Notes: generated from the sequence alone by a model not told the origin. DNA of 64,000 bases from an uncultured Bradyrhizobium sp. (GCF_947648125.1 NZ_CANSMR010000034.1:16646-80645); one strand, 5' to 3'. Shown: positions 1 to 9,154, counted from the stretch's first letter. Program-made: numbers and translations.

Positions 1-651
1 CGCTCCGGACAGGAGCTGGCTCTGCGGTATCTTCCAGGCGGTCTTTTCGGCGCCGTGAATCCGGATGGCGCCCATCGAAATCAGCCCGCCCGCCATGTCG
101 AACGGATCATGCTTTCGGTCTCGGAACGTTCGCGCGGCGAAGGTCAGCTTTGCGACGACGGACTTCGGCACAGGATGATCTTCGGTCCCTATCTCGAGCG
201 CCCCTTCAGGCGTGACGACAATCGTCCCGGCATTGACGGAGGCTGCATGATCGGTGCTCCAGACCAGGGCTCCATCGACGCGAATCCGGTCGATCTTGGC
301 AGGAACGTCCTGATCGACCTTGACGGTCACTCCGAATGGAATGCGGACCCTTGCGCCGGCGGCGGGCGGCTTGCCTTCAGCCCAGGTGGCGGGGGCGCTC
401 CAGTCACCCGACTTCACGGCGACATCGGTCTCCGAGCACAAGGCCACAAGTTCGAGTGCCGCGGCATGCTCGCGATGGCGCGCCAGATTGGACGCGTGAC
501 CCGCAGCATGTTCGGACGCGTTCGGGTCGCAGGCGCCTTGCGATCGCGCGAGATGATGCTGATGTCCAGCGGGTTCGATAATACCGACAGCCCAGACGGC
601 TGCGGACACTGCCGCTACGACAGCGAGCGCAATCGAGAAACCTGTTCGCAT
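1..651 (-). CDS. Secreted G8-domain protein, 3' end cut off by window edge
   Basis: Reading the minus strand from an ATG at 651 gives 217 codons open to the window edge, so the C-terminus lies outside. The N-terminus (MRTGFSIALAVVAAVSAAVW) is a signal peptide or membrane anchor. Residues about 80-165 look like a G8 domain: SGDWSAPATW, then glycine-containing strands with VRIPFGVTVKVD, RVDGALVWS and GALEIGTEDHPVP. G8 domains are known in animal CEMIP/TMEM2 and PKHD1 proteins and in bacterial extracellular proteins, often linked to glycan binding or processing; the bacterial role is not settled. A His-rich stretch (GHQHH) lies between the signal and the G8 domain. GGGAAGG about 2 nt upstream is a poorly placed ribosome site. 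A plus-strand frame over the same DNA has no recognisable domain. Confidence 0.72.
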   Translation of the reverse strand, partial: MRTGFSIALAVVAAVSAAVWAVGIIEPAGHQHHLARSQGACDPNASEHAAGHASNLARHREHAAALELVALCSETDVAVKSGDWSAPATWAEGKPPAAGARVRIPFGVTVKVDQDVPAKIDRIRVDGALVWSTDHAASVNAGTIVVTPEGALEIGTEDHPVPKSVVAKLTFAARTFRDRKHDPFDMAGGLISMGAIRIHGAEKTAWKIPQSQLLSGA

Positions 652-828
652 TACCTTCCCCAGCAATTGACCGTTCGGCGTCAGCCTGTATCGACCGCCG
701 TCAGCCCGTGTTTGATTTGCATCGTCCCTGGGGCAGCCAACTGCATTGTCGCACGGCAATGGCGATCTGAAAAGCTAGACGGCGAGTATCCGGCGCGATG
801 CAACGGGACCGTGCGCGCCGCGCATTGA

Positions 829-1494
829 TTACTTCGCCTTGCCACCCCGGCTGAGGAGGAACACGCCCTGCTCGCCGAACATGTTCCACACCCACCAGGG
901 GAGATTGAGCGGCACCGGGCGGCCGTAGAGATCGAGCGCCACCGCACGCTCCATCTTGACGTTGATCTCCTCGCAGAGCTGCACGAAATCCTTGATGGTG
1001 CAGAAATGGATGTTGGAGGTGTCGTACCAGCTCGCCGGCAGATTCTCCGTCCGCGGCATGTGGCCGCCGATCAGGAGCTGCAGCCGCATCTTCCAGAACC
1101 CGAAATTCGGGAACGAGACGATGGCGCGCTGACCGATCCGCAGCAGGTTCTCCAGCACCACCTTGGGCTGCCGCGTCGCCTGCAGGGTCTGCGACAGGAT
1201 CACATAGTCGAAGGCGTCATCGGGATAATTGACGAGGTCGGTGTCGGCGTCGCCCTGCACCACCGCGAGGCCCTTGGCGACGCAGCCATTGACGCCCTCG
1301 CGCGACAATTCGATGCCGCGGCCGTCGATGCCGCGGCTCTCCAGGAGCTGCAACAGCTCGCCGTCGCCGCAGCCGACGTCGAGCACGCGCGAGCCGGGCC
1401 GCACCATGTCGGCGACCAGCAAGTGATCGGTACGATAGCCGCCGGTCCGCTCCGGCGCGACGCCCGGCAAGGGCAGTGTCTGCTGCATGCTCAT
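829..1494 (-). CDS. metW: Methionine biosynthesis protein MetW
   Basis: A 221-residue class I SAM-dependent methyltransferase-like protein. The nucleotide-binding motif [10 protein letters not shown] is at residues 37-46 and the acidic strand-2 end is at GIEL, about 60. MetW is the standard partner of MetX in alpha- and betaproteobacteria and is thought to support homoserine O-acylation; a methyl-transfer substrate is not established. It is translationally coupled to metX: its ATG overlaps the metX stop in an ATGA junction. Both genes lie behind the SAM-II riboswitch upstream of metX. Length and C-terminal pattern ([15 protein letters not shown]) fit the family. Confidence 0.93.
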   Translation of the reverse strand: MSMQQTLPLPGVAPERTGGYRTDHLLVADMVRPGSRVLDVGCGDGELLQLLESRGIDGRGIELSREGVNGCVAKGLAVVQGDADTDLVNYPDDAFDYVILSQTLQATRQPKVVLENLLRIGQRAIVSFPNFGFWKMRLQLLIGGHMPRTENLPASWYDTSNIHFCTIKDFVQLCEEINVKMERAVALDLYGRPVPLNLPWWVWNMFGEQGVFLLSRGGKAK

Positions 1495-2696
1495 GACTGG
1501 CCGTTATCCTTCAGTCCGCGCGCCTTGCCTGCGGCCTGCAGGAAGGCGCGGGAGATTTCGAGGAATTCCGGCACGTCGAGCAGGAACGCGTCATGGCCGC
1601 GATCGGTCTCGATTTCGGCGAACGACACCCGCGCGCTTGACGCGTTCAGCGCATGCACCAGCGCGCGCGATTCCGAGGTCGGAAACAGCCAGTCGCTGGT
1701 GAACGACACCACGCAGAACCGCGTCTTGATGCCGGCGAACGCATTCGCCAACGCGCCATTGTGATCGGCCGCGATGTCGAAATAGTCCATCGCGCGGGTC
1801 AGATAGAGATAGGAGTTGGCGTCGAAGCGCTCGACAAAGGACGAGCCCTGGTAGCGCAAATAGCTCTCGACCTGGAAATCCGCATCGAACGAGAAGGTCG
1901 GCAGCTCGCGATCCTGCATCCGCCGTCCGAACTTGCGGTGCAGCGCGGCGTCCGACAGATAGGTGATGTGCGCGGCCATCCGCGCCACCGCCAGTCCGCG
2001 ATGCGGATGGGTGTCCTCGTCGACATAGCGGCCGCCGCGCCAATCCGGATCGGCCATCACCGCCTGGCGGCCGAGCTCGTGGAACGCGATGTTCTGCGCC
2101 GAGTGCCGCGTCGAGCAGGCGATCGCGAGCGTCGAGAACACGCGCTCGGGATAGGCCGCGGTCCATTGCAGCACCTGCATGCCGCCCATCGAGCCGCCGA
2201 CCACGCAGAACAGCGTCGCAATCCCGAGGCGATCGATCAGCATCGCCTGCGCGCGCACCATGTCGGGGATCGTGATGATCGGGAAATCGAGCCCCCACAC
2301 CTTGCCGGTCGCCGGGTTCAGCGACGCGGGCCCGGTCGAGCCCATGCAGCCGCCGATCACGTTGGCGCAGATGATAAAGTATTCTTCGGGATCGATCGGC
2401 TTGCCGGCGCCGACCATGGTGTCCCACCAGCCGGGCTTGCCGGTGACGGGATGGGTATTGTTGACGTGCTGATCGCCGGTCAGCGCGTGGCAGATCAGGA
2501 TCGCATTGGAGCGGTCAGCATTGAGTTGGCCATAGGTCTGATAGGCGATCTGGAACGGCGCGAGATCGACGCCGCAATCCAGCTTCAGCGGCTGATCCAT
2601 GCCGAACTTCGCGACCAATGACGACGGGTGATCGGCCTCATGGGCGCGATCATCGCTTGGGGTTTGCGGGCTCGGTATCGGACGCACGTTGCTCAT
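1491..2696 (-). CDS. metX: Homoserine O-acetyltransferase MetX
   Basis: A 401-residue alpha/beta-hydrolase-fold acyltransferase that acylates homoserine, the first committed step to methionine in the cytoplasm. The nucleophile is Ser169 in [12 protein letters not shown]; Asp335 (SDWLF) and His368 (RGHDAFLL) complete the triad. The N-terminal ALTGDQHV and GCMGSTGP stretches are typical of the family. MetX-family members can use acetyl- or succinyl-CoA, and this cannot be decided by eye, so acetyl is the default. It heads the metX-metW operon behind a SAM-II aptamer and an intrinsic terminator, so expression should fall when SAM is plentiful. The start at 2696 is the first ATG after the terminator. 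Confidence 0.94.
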   Translation of the reverse strand: MSNVRPIPSPQTPSDDRAHEADHPSSLVAKFGMDQPLKLDCGVDLAPFQIAYQTYGQLNADRSNAILICHALTGDQHVNNTHPVTGKPGWWDTMVGAGKPIDPEEYFIICANVIGGCMGSTGPASLNPATGKVWGLDFPIITIPDMVRAQAMLIDRLGIATLFCVVGGSMGGMQVLQWTAAYPERVFSTLAIACSTRHSAQNIAFHELGRQAVMADPDWRGGRYVDEDTHPHRGLAVARMAAHITYLSDAALHRKFGRRMQDRELPTFSFDADFQVESYLRYQGSSFVERFDANSYLYLTRAMDYFDIAADHNGALANAFAGIKTRFCVVSFTSDWLFPTSESRALVHALNASSARVSFAEIETDRGHDAFLLDVPEFLEISRAFLQAAGKARGLKDNGQS

Positions 2697-2747
2697 CTAG
2701 GCGACCCTGCCCTCGCGCGGGAGGGCTCGAACAGAAAATCAGGCCAT

Positions 2748-2779
2748 AAAAAACCCGGCCTGAACAAGGTTCGGCCGGG
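2748..2779 (-). terminator. Intrinsic terminator/attenuator in the metX leader
   Basis: On the minus strand CCCGGCC (2779-2773) can pair with GGCCGGG (2760-2754), followed by six T (2753-2748). The same CCCGGCC can instead pair with an upstream GGCCGGG (2798-2792), giving a competing antiterminator. It lies between the SAM-II aptamer and the metX start. Confidence 0.85.
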
Positions 2780-2796
2780 AGCTGATCTGTCCCCGG

Positions 2797-2853
2797 CCTG
2801 TTTAGCGAGTTGTTTAACGTGGCTGCAAGCCGGCCGGCTCAAATGACCACGGA
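2797..2853 (-). promoter_or_regulatory. SAM-II riboswitch aptamer before metX
   Basis: The minus-strand sequence matches the alphaproteobacterial SAM-II pattern as I know it. P1 is CGTGG (2851-2847) with CCACG (2822-2818). The loop starts TCATTTGAGCC and carries GGCTTGCAG, and the 3' part has CGTTAAACAA then GCTAAA (2806-2801) and AGG, the pseudoknot strand. SAM-II aptamers bind S-adenosylmethionine and occur upstream of metA/metX/metZ-type genes. The aptamer end touches the antiterminator strand (2798-2792), so ligand binding should favour the terminator. Confidence 0.87.
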
Positions 2854-3046
2854 GTGGAGCGAACCTAGTCCTCGGGCCCCCCGTCGTCAAGGCGGCCAGC
2901 GAACGCCCCCTTGCCGGGCCCCGATGGTTAACCGAATGCGCAAGGCACGGCTGCGACGTTTCTCTTTGCTTTCGCTGCCCGTCTTTCCTAATCAGGGACC
3001 CTGTCTGGCACGGCATCGGGCCGCCCGGACGACAAGGTTTGAGAGC

Positions 3047-3895
3047 ATGTCCAACCCACCCCCGTCGCCGCCCTCGCTGCAGGAGCTGCGCAAGGAGATC
3101 GATGCGATCGACGAGCAGGTTCACCGCCTGCTGATGGCGCGCGGCGACATCATCGACCGCCTGATCCAGGTCAAGAAGACCCAGGAGGTCGGCTCGGCAT
3201 TCCGCCCGGCGCGCGAAGCCAGCATGATGCGCGAGCTGGTGCGGCGCCATCGCGGCATCCTGCCGCTCGACACCATCGAGAGTATCTGGCGCGTCATCAT
3301 CTCGACCTTCACTTACGTGCAGGCGCCGTTCGCGGTGCATGCCGATGTTTCCGTGGGCGAGTCCGCGATGCGCGACTCGGCGCGGTTTCACTTCGGCTTC
3401 GTGGTGCCTTACGTCTCGCATTTCAGCGCCCAGGCCGCGGTCGACGCGGTGGCGAAATCGAAGGGCGACCTCGCGCTGGTCTCCGCGATCGCGAGCCGCA
3501 CGCCGTGGTGGAGTGCGCTCGAGGCCGATGGTGCGCCGAAGATCATCGCGCGGCTGCCGTTCCTCGAACGCGCCGACCATCCCGCCGCGCTGCCGGTGTT
3601 CCTGATCTCGCGGGTCGCCGATGACGCCATGGTGACCGAAGTGCAGATCTGGAGCGTGCGCGTCTCCGGCTGGAACGCCGATGTCGCAAGGGCGCTGGCC
3701 CCGCTCGCCGAGATCGTCGCGGTCCCCGACACCGCGTTCGACGGCGCGGCCTTGCTGGTCTCGGTCACCGGGCACGATTTCGAGAAGATCAAGCTTGCCT
3801 TGATCGAGGCCGGCGCCTCGGTGCGCTCTTCGGCCCTCGTCGGCAGCCACGCAACGCGCTATACGGTGCCCTCTAACGGATCGGCCAAGAGCTAG
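3047..3895 (+). CDS. Chorismate mutase, AroQ type, with C-terminal extension
   Basis: A 282-residue protein. Residues about 11-95 form an AroQ (type II) chorismate mutase helical domain (LRKEIDAIDEQVHRLLMARG, then DRLIQVKK), which converts chorismate to prephenate. The remaining ~185 residues have no catalytic motif I recognise; FHFGFVVPYVSHFSAQAAVD and GDLALVSAIA resemble a degenerate prephenate dehydratase-like or ligand-binding fold, and VTGHDFEKIKLALIEAGA near the end recalls an ACT-type regulatory strand. I chose the ATG at 3047 because the AroQ domain begins soon after; upstream in-frame codons run into the metX leader region. hisC and tyrC follow in the same direction, so prephenate is made and used by one cluster. 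Confidence 0.88.
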   Translation: MSNPPPSPPSLQELRKEIDAIDEQVHRLLMARGDIIDRLIQVKKTQEVGSAFRPAREASMMRELVRRHRGILPLDTIESIWRVIISTFTYVQAPFAVHADVSVGESAMRDSARFHFGFVVPYVSHFSAQAAVDAVAKSKGDLALVSAIASRTPWWSALEADGAPKIIARLPFLERADHPAALPVFLISRVADDAMVTEVQIWSVRVSGWNADVARALAPLAEIVAVPDTAFDGAALLVSVTGHDFEKIKLALIEAGASVRSSALVGSHATRYTVPSNGSAKS

Positions 3896-3919
3896 CCGTC
3901 TGTATATCCGGAGTTGATG

Positions 3920-5017
3920 ATGTCCCGCCCCGTGCCGAATCCCGGCATCCTCGATATTGCGCCCTACACGCCCGGCAAGAGCCCGGTGCCGGAACCGGGC
4001 CGCAAGGTGTTCAAGCTGTCCGCCAACGAGACGCCATTCGGTCCGTCGCCGAAGGCGATCGCGGCCTACAAGGGCGCGGCTGACCATCTCGAGGACTATC
4101 CGGAAGGCACCTCGCGGGTGCTGCGCGAGGCGATCGGCCGCGCCTATGGGCTCGATCCCGACCGCATCATCTGCGGCGCCGGCTCCGACGAGATCCTCAA
4201 TCTCTTGGCGCACACCTATCTCGCCCCCGGCGACGAGGCGATCTCGACCACCCATGGCTTCCTGGTCTACCCGATCGCCACCATGGCGAACGGCGCCAGG
4301 AACGTGATCGCGGCCGAGACCAACTTCACGGCCGATGTCGACGCCATCCTCAAGGTGGTGACGCCGCGCACGAAGCTGGTCTGGCTCGCCAACCCGAACA
4401 ATCCGACCGGCACTTACATCCCGTTCGACGAGGTCAAGCGGCTGCGCGCCGAACTCCCCTCGCATGTGCTGCTGGTGCTCGACGCCGCCTATGCCGACTA
4501 CGTCTCGCGCAATGACTACGAGCTCGGCATCGAGCTGGTCGCAACGACCGACAACACGGTGGTGACGCACACCTTCTCGAAGATCCACGGCCTTGCCGCG
4601 CTGCGGGTCGGCTGGATGTTCGGCCCGGCGCATATCGTCGATGCCTGCAACCGAATCCGCGGGCCGTTCAACGTCACGACGCCGGCGATGCTGGCCGCGG
4701 TGGCGGCGATCGAGGACACTGCGCATGTGCAGATGTCGCGGGCGCACACCGAACAGTGGCGCAACTGGCTGACCGAGGAGATCGGCAAGCTCGGACTCAA
4801 GGTGACGCCGAGCGTCGCCAATTTCGTGCTGATCCACTTCCCGGCCGACAAGGGCAAGACCGCGGCGGAAGCCGATGCCTATCTCACGCGGCGCGGCCTC
4901 GTGCTGCGCGCGCTCAACAACTACAAGCTGCCGCATGCGCTGCGCATGACCATTGGCACCGAGGAAGCCAACCGCCTCGTGGTCGAGGGCCTGCGCGACT
5001 TCCTGGCCGGAAAGTGA
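3920..5017 (+). CDS. hisC: Histidinol-phosphate/aromatic aminotransferase
   Basis: A 365-residue fold-type I PLP aminotransferase of the HisC subfamily. [14 protein letters not shown] is near residue 31, ANPNNPTGT at 158-166, and the PLP lysine is probably Lys221 in [17 protein letters not shown]. The family transaminates histidinol phosphate, and some members also handle aromatic keto acids. Placement between chorismate mutase and TyrC suggests this copy acts at least partly in phenylalanine/tyrosine synthesis (inference). The ATG at 3920 has GGAG at 3910-3913 with 6 nt spacing; the ATG at 3917 and TTG at 3914 are too close to it. Its stop overlaps the next start. Confidence 0.9.
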   Translation: MSRPVPNPGILDIAPYTPGKSPVPEPGRKVFKLSANETPFGPSPKAIAAYKGAADHLEDYPEGTSRVLREAIGRAYGLDPDRIICGAGSDEILNLLAHTYLAPGDEAISTTHGFLVYPIATMANGARNVIAAETNFTADVDAILKVVTPRTKLVWLANPNNPTGTYIPFDEVKRLRAELPSHVLLVLDAAYADYVSRNDYELGIELVATTDNTVVTHTFSKIHGLAALRVGWMFGPAHIVDACNRIRGPFNVTTPAMLAAVAAIEDTAHVQMSRAHTEQWRNWLTEEIGKLGLKVTPSVANFVLIHFPADKGKTAAEADAYLTRRGLVLRALNNYKLPHALRMTIGTEEANRLVVEGLRDFLAGK

Positions 5018-5958
5018 ACACCGACGTGACCACGGCTCCGCTCTTCAACCGCATCGCCCTGATCGGCTTCGGCCTGATCGGCGGCTCGATCGCGCGCGGC
5101 GCGCGCGCGCAAGGCCTGGTCGGCGAGATCGTCACCACCGCGCGCTCTTCGAAGACGCGCGCCCGCGTCGCCGAACTCGGCATCGTCGATCGCGTCGTCG
5201 AGACCAATATCGAGGCGGTGAAGGATGCCGATCTCGTCATCCTCTGCATCCCGGTCGGCGCCTGCGGTCCGGTCGCGGCCGAGATTGCAAGCCATCTCAA
5301 GCCCGGCACGATCATCTCCGACGTCGGCTCGGTGAAGGGCGCCGTCGTCAAGGACATGGCGCCGCATCTGCCTGGCGGCGTGCACTTCGTGCCGGCGCAT
5401 CCGGTGGCCGGCACCGAGCATTCGGGGCCGGATTCCGGCTTCGCCGAGCTCTTCATCAACCGCTGGTGCATCCTGACGCCGCCCGAAGGCACCGATCCCG
5501 CGGCGACCGACCGGCTGCGCGCATTCTGGGCCGCGCTCGGCGCCAAGGTCGAGGTCATGACGCCGGATCATCATGACCTCGTGCTCGCGATCACCAGCCA
5601 TCTGCCGCATCTGATCGCCTACACCATCGTCGGCACCGCCGACGAGCTGGCGCAGGTGACGGAATCCGAGGTCATCAAGTTCTCCGCCGGCGGCTTCCGC
5701 GACTTCACCCGCATCGCGGCGTCGGACCCGACGATGTGGCGCGACGTGTTCCTTGCCAACAAGGACGCCGTGCTCGAGATGCTCGGCACCTTCACCGAGG
5801 ATCTGTCGAAGCTCACCCGCGCGATCCGGCGCGGCGATGGCGAAGCGCTGTTCGATCACTTCACCCGCACCCGCGCCATCCGTCGCGGCATCGTCGAGAT
5901 CGGCCAGGATTCGGCTGCGCCCGACTTCGGCCGCCCGCATGCGAATTTGAAGAAGTAG
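5014..5958 (+). CDS. tyrC: Prephenate/arogenate (cyclohexadienyl) dehydrogenase
   Basis: A 314-residue TyrA-family enzyme that oxidatively decarboxylates prephenate or arogenate toward tyrosine. The Rossmann glycine motif GFGLIGGS is at residues 18-25, followed by [19 protein letters not shown] and [10 protein letters not shown], which holds the conserved histidine. There is no fused chorismate mutase or ACT domain, so it relies on the mutase two genes upstream. The GTG at 5014 overlaps the hisC stop, indicating coupling; a second GTG at 5026 is possible. An inverted repeat follows the gene and may end the transcript. Confidence 0.92.
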   Translation: MNTDVTTAPLFNRIALIGFGLIGGSIARGARAQGLVGEIVTTARSSKTRARVAELGIVDRVVETNIEAVKDADLVILCIPVGACGPVAAEIASHLKPGTIISDVGSVKGAVVKDMAPHLPGGVHFVPAHPVAGTEHSGPDSGFAELFINRWCILTPPEGTDPAATDRLRAFWAALGAKVEVMTPDHHDLVLAITSHLPHLIAYTIVGTADELAQVTESEVIKFSAGGFRDFTRIAASDPTMWRDVFLANKDAVLEMLGTFTEDLSKLTRAIRRGDGEALFDHFTRTRAIRRGIVEIGQDSAAPDFGRPHANLKK

Positions 5959-5982
5959 TCGGGCCGGGGCCGCATATTCTCC

Positions 5983-6105
5983 GTCGTCCCTGCGAAAGCA
6001 GGGACCCATACTCCGCGGCCCGAGTTATTGACGGGACACGTCATCCCAGCATCGCCGTGGCAACTGGCATTCGTGGTTATGGGCCCCTGCTTTCGCACGG
6101 ACGAC
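5983..6105. repeat. Extragenic inverted repeat, family A
   Basis: The left arm (5983-6010) reads GTCGTCCCTGCGAAAGCAGG then GACCCATA. The right arm (6078-6105) is its imperfect reverse complement, TATGGGCCCCTGCTTTCGCA then CGGACGAC. Copies occur at 28969-29090 and 30076-30242. Most of 5959-6265 is this element; the rest shows no gene. Confidence 0.85.
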
Positions 6106-6265
6106 AGCGGGTATATTGCACGGTCTGTGAGTCAAACATCCGCATTCTCGCGAAATGTTTTGCCCTTTCACGCCGCTCTTCGAACAGAGGGCGCAGAGAA
6201 AGCCGGGTGCCAACCGCACCCAAGGGCTGTAAGCTGACACGACACCCATGACAGGGAGCGACCAG

Positions 6266-6700
6266 ATGGCGCTCAGTCCGGATCATGTGACGATCGCAGT
6301 GGCAGATGCTGGCCCGGCGATCGCATTCTTCGCACTGCTTGGCTTCAAGAAGACTCACGTTGCGACCATCGACGGCGGCGTTCCCGCTCAGTACATGGGC
6401 ATGCCGGCCATGAGAGCGCAGCACATCACCCTCGCACTCGAAGGAGCGGATTTTGAGATCCAGCTGCTTCAGTTCGACCCACCCCCAGGGACCGATCCGG
6501 GCGTGCACCCGACGAACCTGCGAAAACTCGGCTTCAATCACCTCGCGTTCCGCGTCGACGACATTGAGGCGACCACCGTGCACCTGACCGCCAATGGCGT
6601 AACCATGCTGAGCGACGAGATGGACTACATCGGCCGAAAGCTCCGGCTCTTCGAGGGTCCCGAGGGCATCACCTTCGAGTTGGTCCAGCGGGACGCCTGA
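6266..6700 (+). CDS. VOC (glyoxalase/dioxygenase-fold) protein
   Basis: A 144-residue vicinal-oxygen-chelate protein with paired beta-alpha-beta-beta-beta units. It begins PDHVTIAVADAGPAIAFFAL and has a second-half metal-ligand-like NHLAFRVDDIEATTVHLTANG and ends in GPEGITFELVQ. VOC proteins include glyoxalase I, ring-cleavage dioxygenases, epimerases and antibiotic-binding proteins; the substrate cannot be read here. The ATG at 6266 has GGGAG at 6254-6258 with 7 nt spacing, better than the ATG at 6248. It stands alone between repeats and a gene on the other strand. Confidence 0.82.
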   Translation: MALSPDHVTIAVADAGPAIAFFALLGFKKTHVATIDGGVPAQYMGMPAMRAQHITLALEGADFEIQLLQFDPPPGTDPGVHPTNLRKLGFNHLAFRVDDIEATTVHLTANGVTMLSDEMDYIGRKLRLFEGPEGITFELVQRDA

Positions 6701-6820
6701 GACTGCTGGCCAGGCCTTTTGCATCGGCTCTCGCCAAGCGGACACCAAGGCGGCCAGCCAGCTCGCAGGATGGGTGGAGCTAACGGCTCCGCGCCAGGCG
6801 CAGCAGGTCAGCGGCGACGC

Positions 6821-7330
6821 TCACCGTCGCAACCGTTGATCCCGGATCGGCCCCGCCGCCGATATCGGTGCAACCTTCTGGGTCAGCCGCTGGCGGCCGA
6901 CGAGGCCGGCGGTTGCCAGCATGACGTCGCCGCCGAACCACCACGAGCCGATCACGAACTCCCAGACACGCGGCGGAATCTCGTCGAACACAATGCCGTA
7001 GACCGACACCAATGCCGACAGCGCGGCGAGGAAGATGCCGCCCGCGCTCAACAGCTCGACGGCATCGATGCGCCCCGTGGCGCGCAAGGCGGGCCTCGGA
7101 ATATCGATGCCGAGATAAAAGCCGACGGCGCCGATCACGATCGCCGTCGCGATGAAGGCGAGTGTACCGAAGAAAGCGATGTGCCCTTTCGCGAGCTGGG
7201 CCGCAACGAAGGTGCCGGCCATGGCGCCGGCCATCGCGAGACCGGTTCGTTGCAGCACATGCGCGGCGCGGCTGACCATCATCAGTTCGCGGGCGATCAC
7301 GGCCCTCTCCTTTCTGCTCACGATCCTCAT
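6821..7330 (-). CDS. Small integral membrane protein, function unknown
   Basis: About 169 residues with four likely membrane segments (GLAMAGAMAGTFVAAQLA, GTLAFIATAIVIGAVGFYLG, LSAGGIFLAALSALVSVYGI, WEFVIGSWWFGGDVMLATAG). No catalytic motif is visible and I do not recognise the family. The ATG at 7330 sits 8 nt after AAGGA; the ATG at 7336 is only 2 nt from it. The gene is followed by 120 bases without features and preceded by a long repeat region, so it looks monocistronic. It lies downstream of and in the same orientation as the porin, but with about 250 bases of repeat between them. Confidence 0.7.
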   Translation of the reverse strand: MRIVSRKERAVIARELMMVSRAAHVLQRTGLAMAGAMAGTFVAAQLAKGHIAFFGTLAFIATAIVIGAVGFYLGIDIPRPALRATGRIDAVELLSAGGIFLAALSALVSVYGIVFDEIPPRVWEFVIGSWWFGGDVMLATAGLVGRQRLTQKVAPISAAGPIRDQRLRR

Positions 7331-7352
7331 CTGCATATTCCTTTCCAGCTCT

Positions 7353-7575
7353 ACGCTCCCTCTCCCCGTTCTCTCGGGGGCGAGACAAGCGAAGCTTGCT
7401 CTTAGAGGGTCGGGGTGAGGGGCTGTCTCCGCGTACTCGGAGATAGCAGCGTCTGCGGAGACTCCCCCTCACCCGGATCGCATCTTCGATGCGACGTAGC
7501 CGAAGCTTTGCTTCGGCGTTCTTAAGGACGGCCGCCGAAGGCGGCCTATGCCTCTCCCCGCACGCGGGGCGAGGT
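7353..7575. repeat. Extragenic inverted repeat, family E (CTCTCCCC type)
   Basis: CTCCCTCTCCCCGTTCTCTC near the left end, inner GGGGTGAGGGGCTGTCTCC with GGAGACTCCCCCTCACCCGG, and CCTCTCCCCGCACGCGGGGC at the right. Small hairpins such as CGAAGCTTTGCTTCG and GCCGCCGAAGGCGGC lie inside. A second copy is at 42108-42240. It fills the porin/membrane-protein interval, where I see no gene. Confidence 0.75.
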
Positions 7576-7585
7576 AACCGACGCC

Positions 7586-9154
7586 CTAGAACGGGTAGTA
7601 CCTGATCTGGGTCATGACGATGTGGTCGTCGGTCTTCGGCGCGCCGCCGACACCTGCGAAGGCGAAGCGCTGGTTGTAGGAGTACTGGATGCCGGCCTTG
7701 ATCGCCCCGTAGTCGCCCTTGAAGATCGTGTCGTAGAATCCGGCGGTGTACTGCCGCACTTCCGAGGTGTTGCCGTTGCAGGTCGCCGCCGGGGAGTTCT
7801 CGATGTTGCAGCCGAGATTGTTGTAGAGCGGATTGCCGTAGCCGAACGGCACGGTGCCGACATTGGAGAACGTCGCCTTGGTCTTCTCGAGGCCGGCATA
7901 GGCATAGAGATCGAGCGACGGCGTCGTGTGCCAGACCGCGCCGAGCAGGAACGCCGTGATCGGGAGCGGTTGGATCGAGCCGTCCTGCCGCACCGTCGCA
8001 TCCGGGAACGGCGCCGCGGTGAAGCGGCCGAGCGCGCCGTGCGACCCGGAGCCTTGCAGCTCCAGCAGCTTCGGCACGATCTCCGCCGAGAAATGCCCGC
8101 CGAAGCTCACCGTATTGACGTCGTGATTGGCGAAGTTGAAGCGATCGTAGAAGTCGCGATACATCGCCCAGCCCTCGACATGCAGCTTGTAGGGCCCGAG
8201 CCGCGGGTCCCACGCGCCCTTCACGGTGAAGTCAGGCACGTGATTGAGGCTGACATTGTTGGCGTTGTTGAAGAAGCTGCCGCCCGGCCCGGTGAGGTTG
8301 ACCAGAAGGTTCGGATTGAGCACGCCCTGCGGGCCGGCCGCGGGCGTACCGACCAGCGGCGCGTTGCCGCCGAAGAACGATGTCTGCGGATTTTCCGCCG
8401 AGACCGCGAGCTTGAATTCGGGACCGATATCCTGCCAGACGCGAATGCCGGGCTGCCGCGCCGCGAGGAAGCCGGGCACCGATTCGAAATCGATCACGCC
8501 GGGCGCGTCGACCGAGCGCGGATCGATGCCGGCCTTGCTCGGCGCATTCAACGACCAGCTCTGACCGGCCAGGACGTGCAGACCGAGATCGGTGCGACTG
8601 ACCTCGACGCTGGCCTGCCGTAGCCGCGGGTTGAACGAGTTGGTGGCGACCGAGTTCGCGGTCTGCGCCGCGCCTTCGAAATCCATTTCGCCGTAGCCGG
8701 CGACACGGGTGTTGGCGAAGACTTCGGCCTCCGCAAGCACCGAGAAGCGGGTCTGCCGCGCCGAGAAGCGCGACTCGCCGGTGTTGAAGTTCTTGCTCTG
8801 GGGGAACGGAATGAAGGCGTAGACCGAGCCGGTGTCGGAGGCGAGATTGCGGGTCCGATAGATGCCGGTGAGATCGACCCAGCCGCCGAAGGTGAAAGTG
8901 ACGCCCTTGTAGCAGAGCTTGCCCGAGGCGCAGGGATCGAACGGCACCGGCGCCTTGGCCGCCATCCGCGTGTTCTGCATTGCGCTCTGTCTTGCCGCCA
9001 GCGCCTCCTCCTTGCGCGCCTGCACTTCCATTTTCTGTTCGAGCTGCCTTAGACGTGCCTTCAGCGCCTTCAGCTCCGACGCATCGTCGTCCGCCAACGC
9101 TGGACCTGCCGACAACAGCATGCTGCCGAGCAGAATCCCCCCGAGAATTCGCAT
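7586..9154 (-). CDS. Outer-membrane porin with N-terminal coiled coil
   Basis: A 522-residue protein with a signal peptide (MRILGGILLGSML, cleavage near ALA-DDD). A short coiled coil (residues about 25-60, LKALKARLRQLEQKMEVQ) resembles the region that anchors some porins to peptidoglycan. The rest is rich in aromatic, alternating beta strands (FTFGGWVDLTGIYR, TRVAGYGEMDFEG) and ends in YYPF, the C-terminal phenylalanine used by the BAM complex. Three short cysteine-bearing spots (DPCASGKLCYKG, LGCNIENSPAATC) could form disulfides. The start at 9154 has GGAGG just upstream. Cargo is not evident; it fits the DcaP-like or general porins of Bradyrhizobium. Confidence 0.85.
   Translation of the reverse strand: MRILGGILLGSMLLSAGPALADDDASELKALKARLRQLEQKMEVQARKEEALAARQSAMQNTRMAAKAPVPFDPCASGKLCYKGVTFTFGGWVDLTGIYRTRNLASDTGSVYAFIPFPQSKNFNTGESRFSARQTRFSVLAEAEVFANTRVAGYGEMDFEGAAQTANSVATNSFNPRLRQASVEVSRTDLGLHVLAGQSWSLNAPSKAGIDPRSVDAPGVIDFESVPGFLAARQPGIRVWQDIGPEFKLAVSAENPQTSFFGGNAPLVGTPAAGPQGVLNPNLLVNLTGPGGSFFNNANNVSLNHVPDFTVKGAWDPRLGPYKLHVEGWAMYRDFYDRFNFANHDVNTVSFGGHFSAEIVPKLLELQGSGSHGALGRFTAAPFPDATVRQDGSIQPLPITAFLLGAVWHTTPSLDLYAYAGLEKTKATFSNVGTVPFGYGNPLYNNLGCNIENSPAATCNGNTSEVRQYTAGFYDTIFKGDYGAIKAGIQYSYNQRFAFAGVGGAPKTDDHIVMTQIRYYPF

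Noticed and set aside
55-828. Long plus-strand frame of 257 codons at the window start
   Set aside because: No recognisable domain; the minus strand of the same DNA gives a continuous signal-like plus G8-type protein.
2693-4936. 747-codon minus-strand frame across the hisC region
   Set aside because: Arg/His/Gly-rich shadow of chorismate mutase and hisC, typical of high-GC DNA, with no domain.
5959-6265. Small frames on both strands in the gap after tyrC
   Set aside because: They are produced by the inverted repeat and its flanks and are not supported by a ribosome site or domain.
6719-7405. Plus-strand frame opposite the small membrane protein
   Set aside because: Arg/Gly-rich shadow; the minus strand gives four clean hydrophobic segments.
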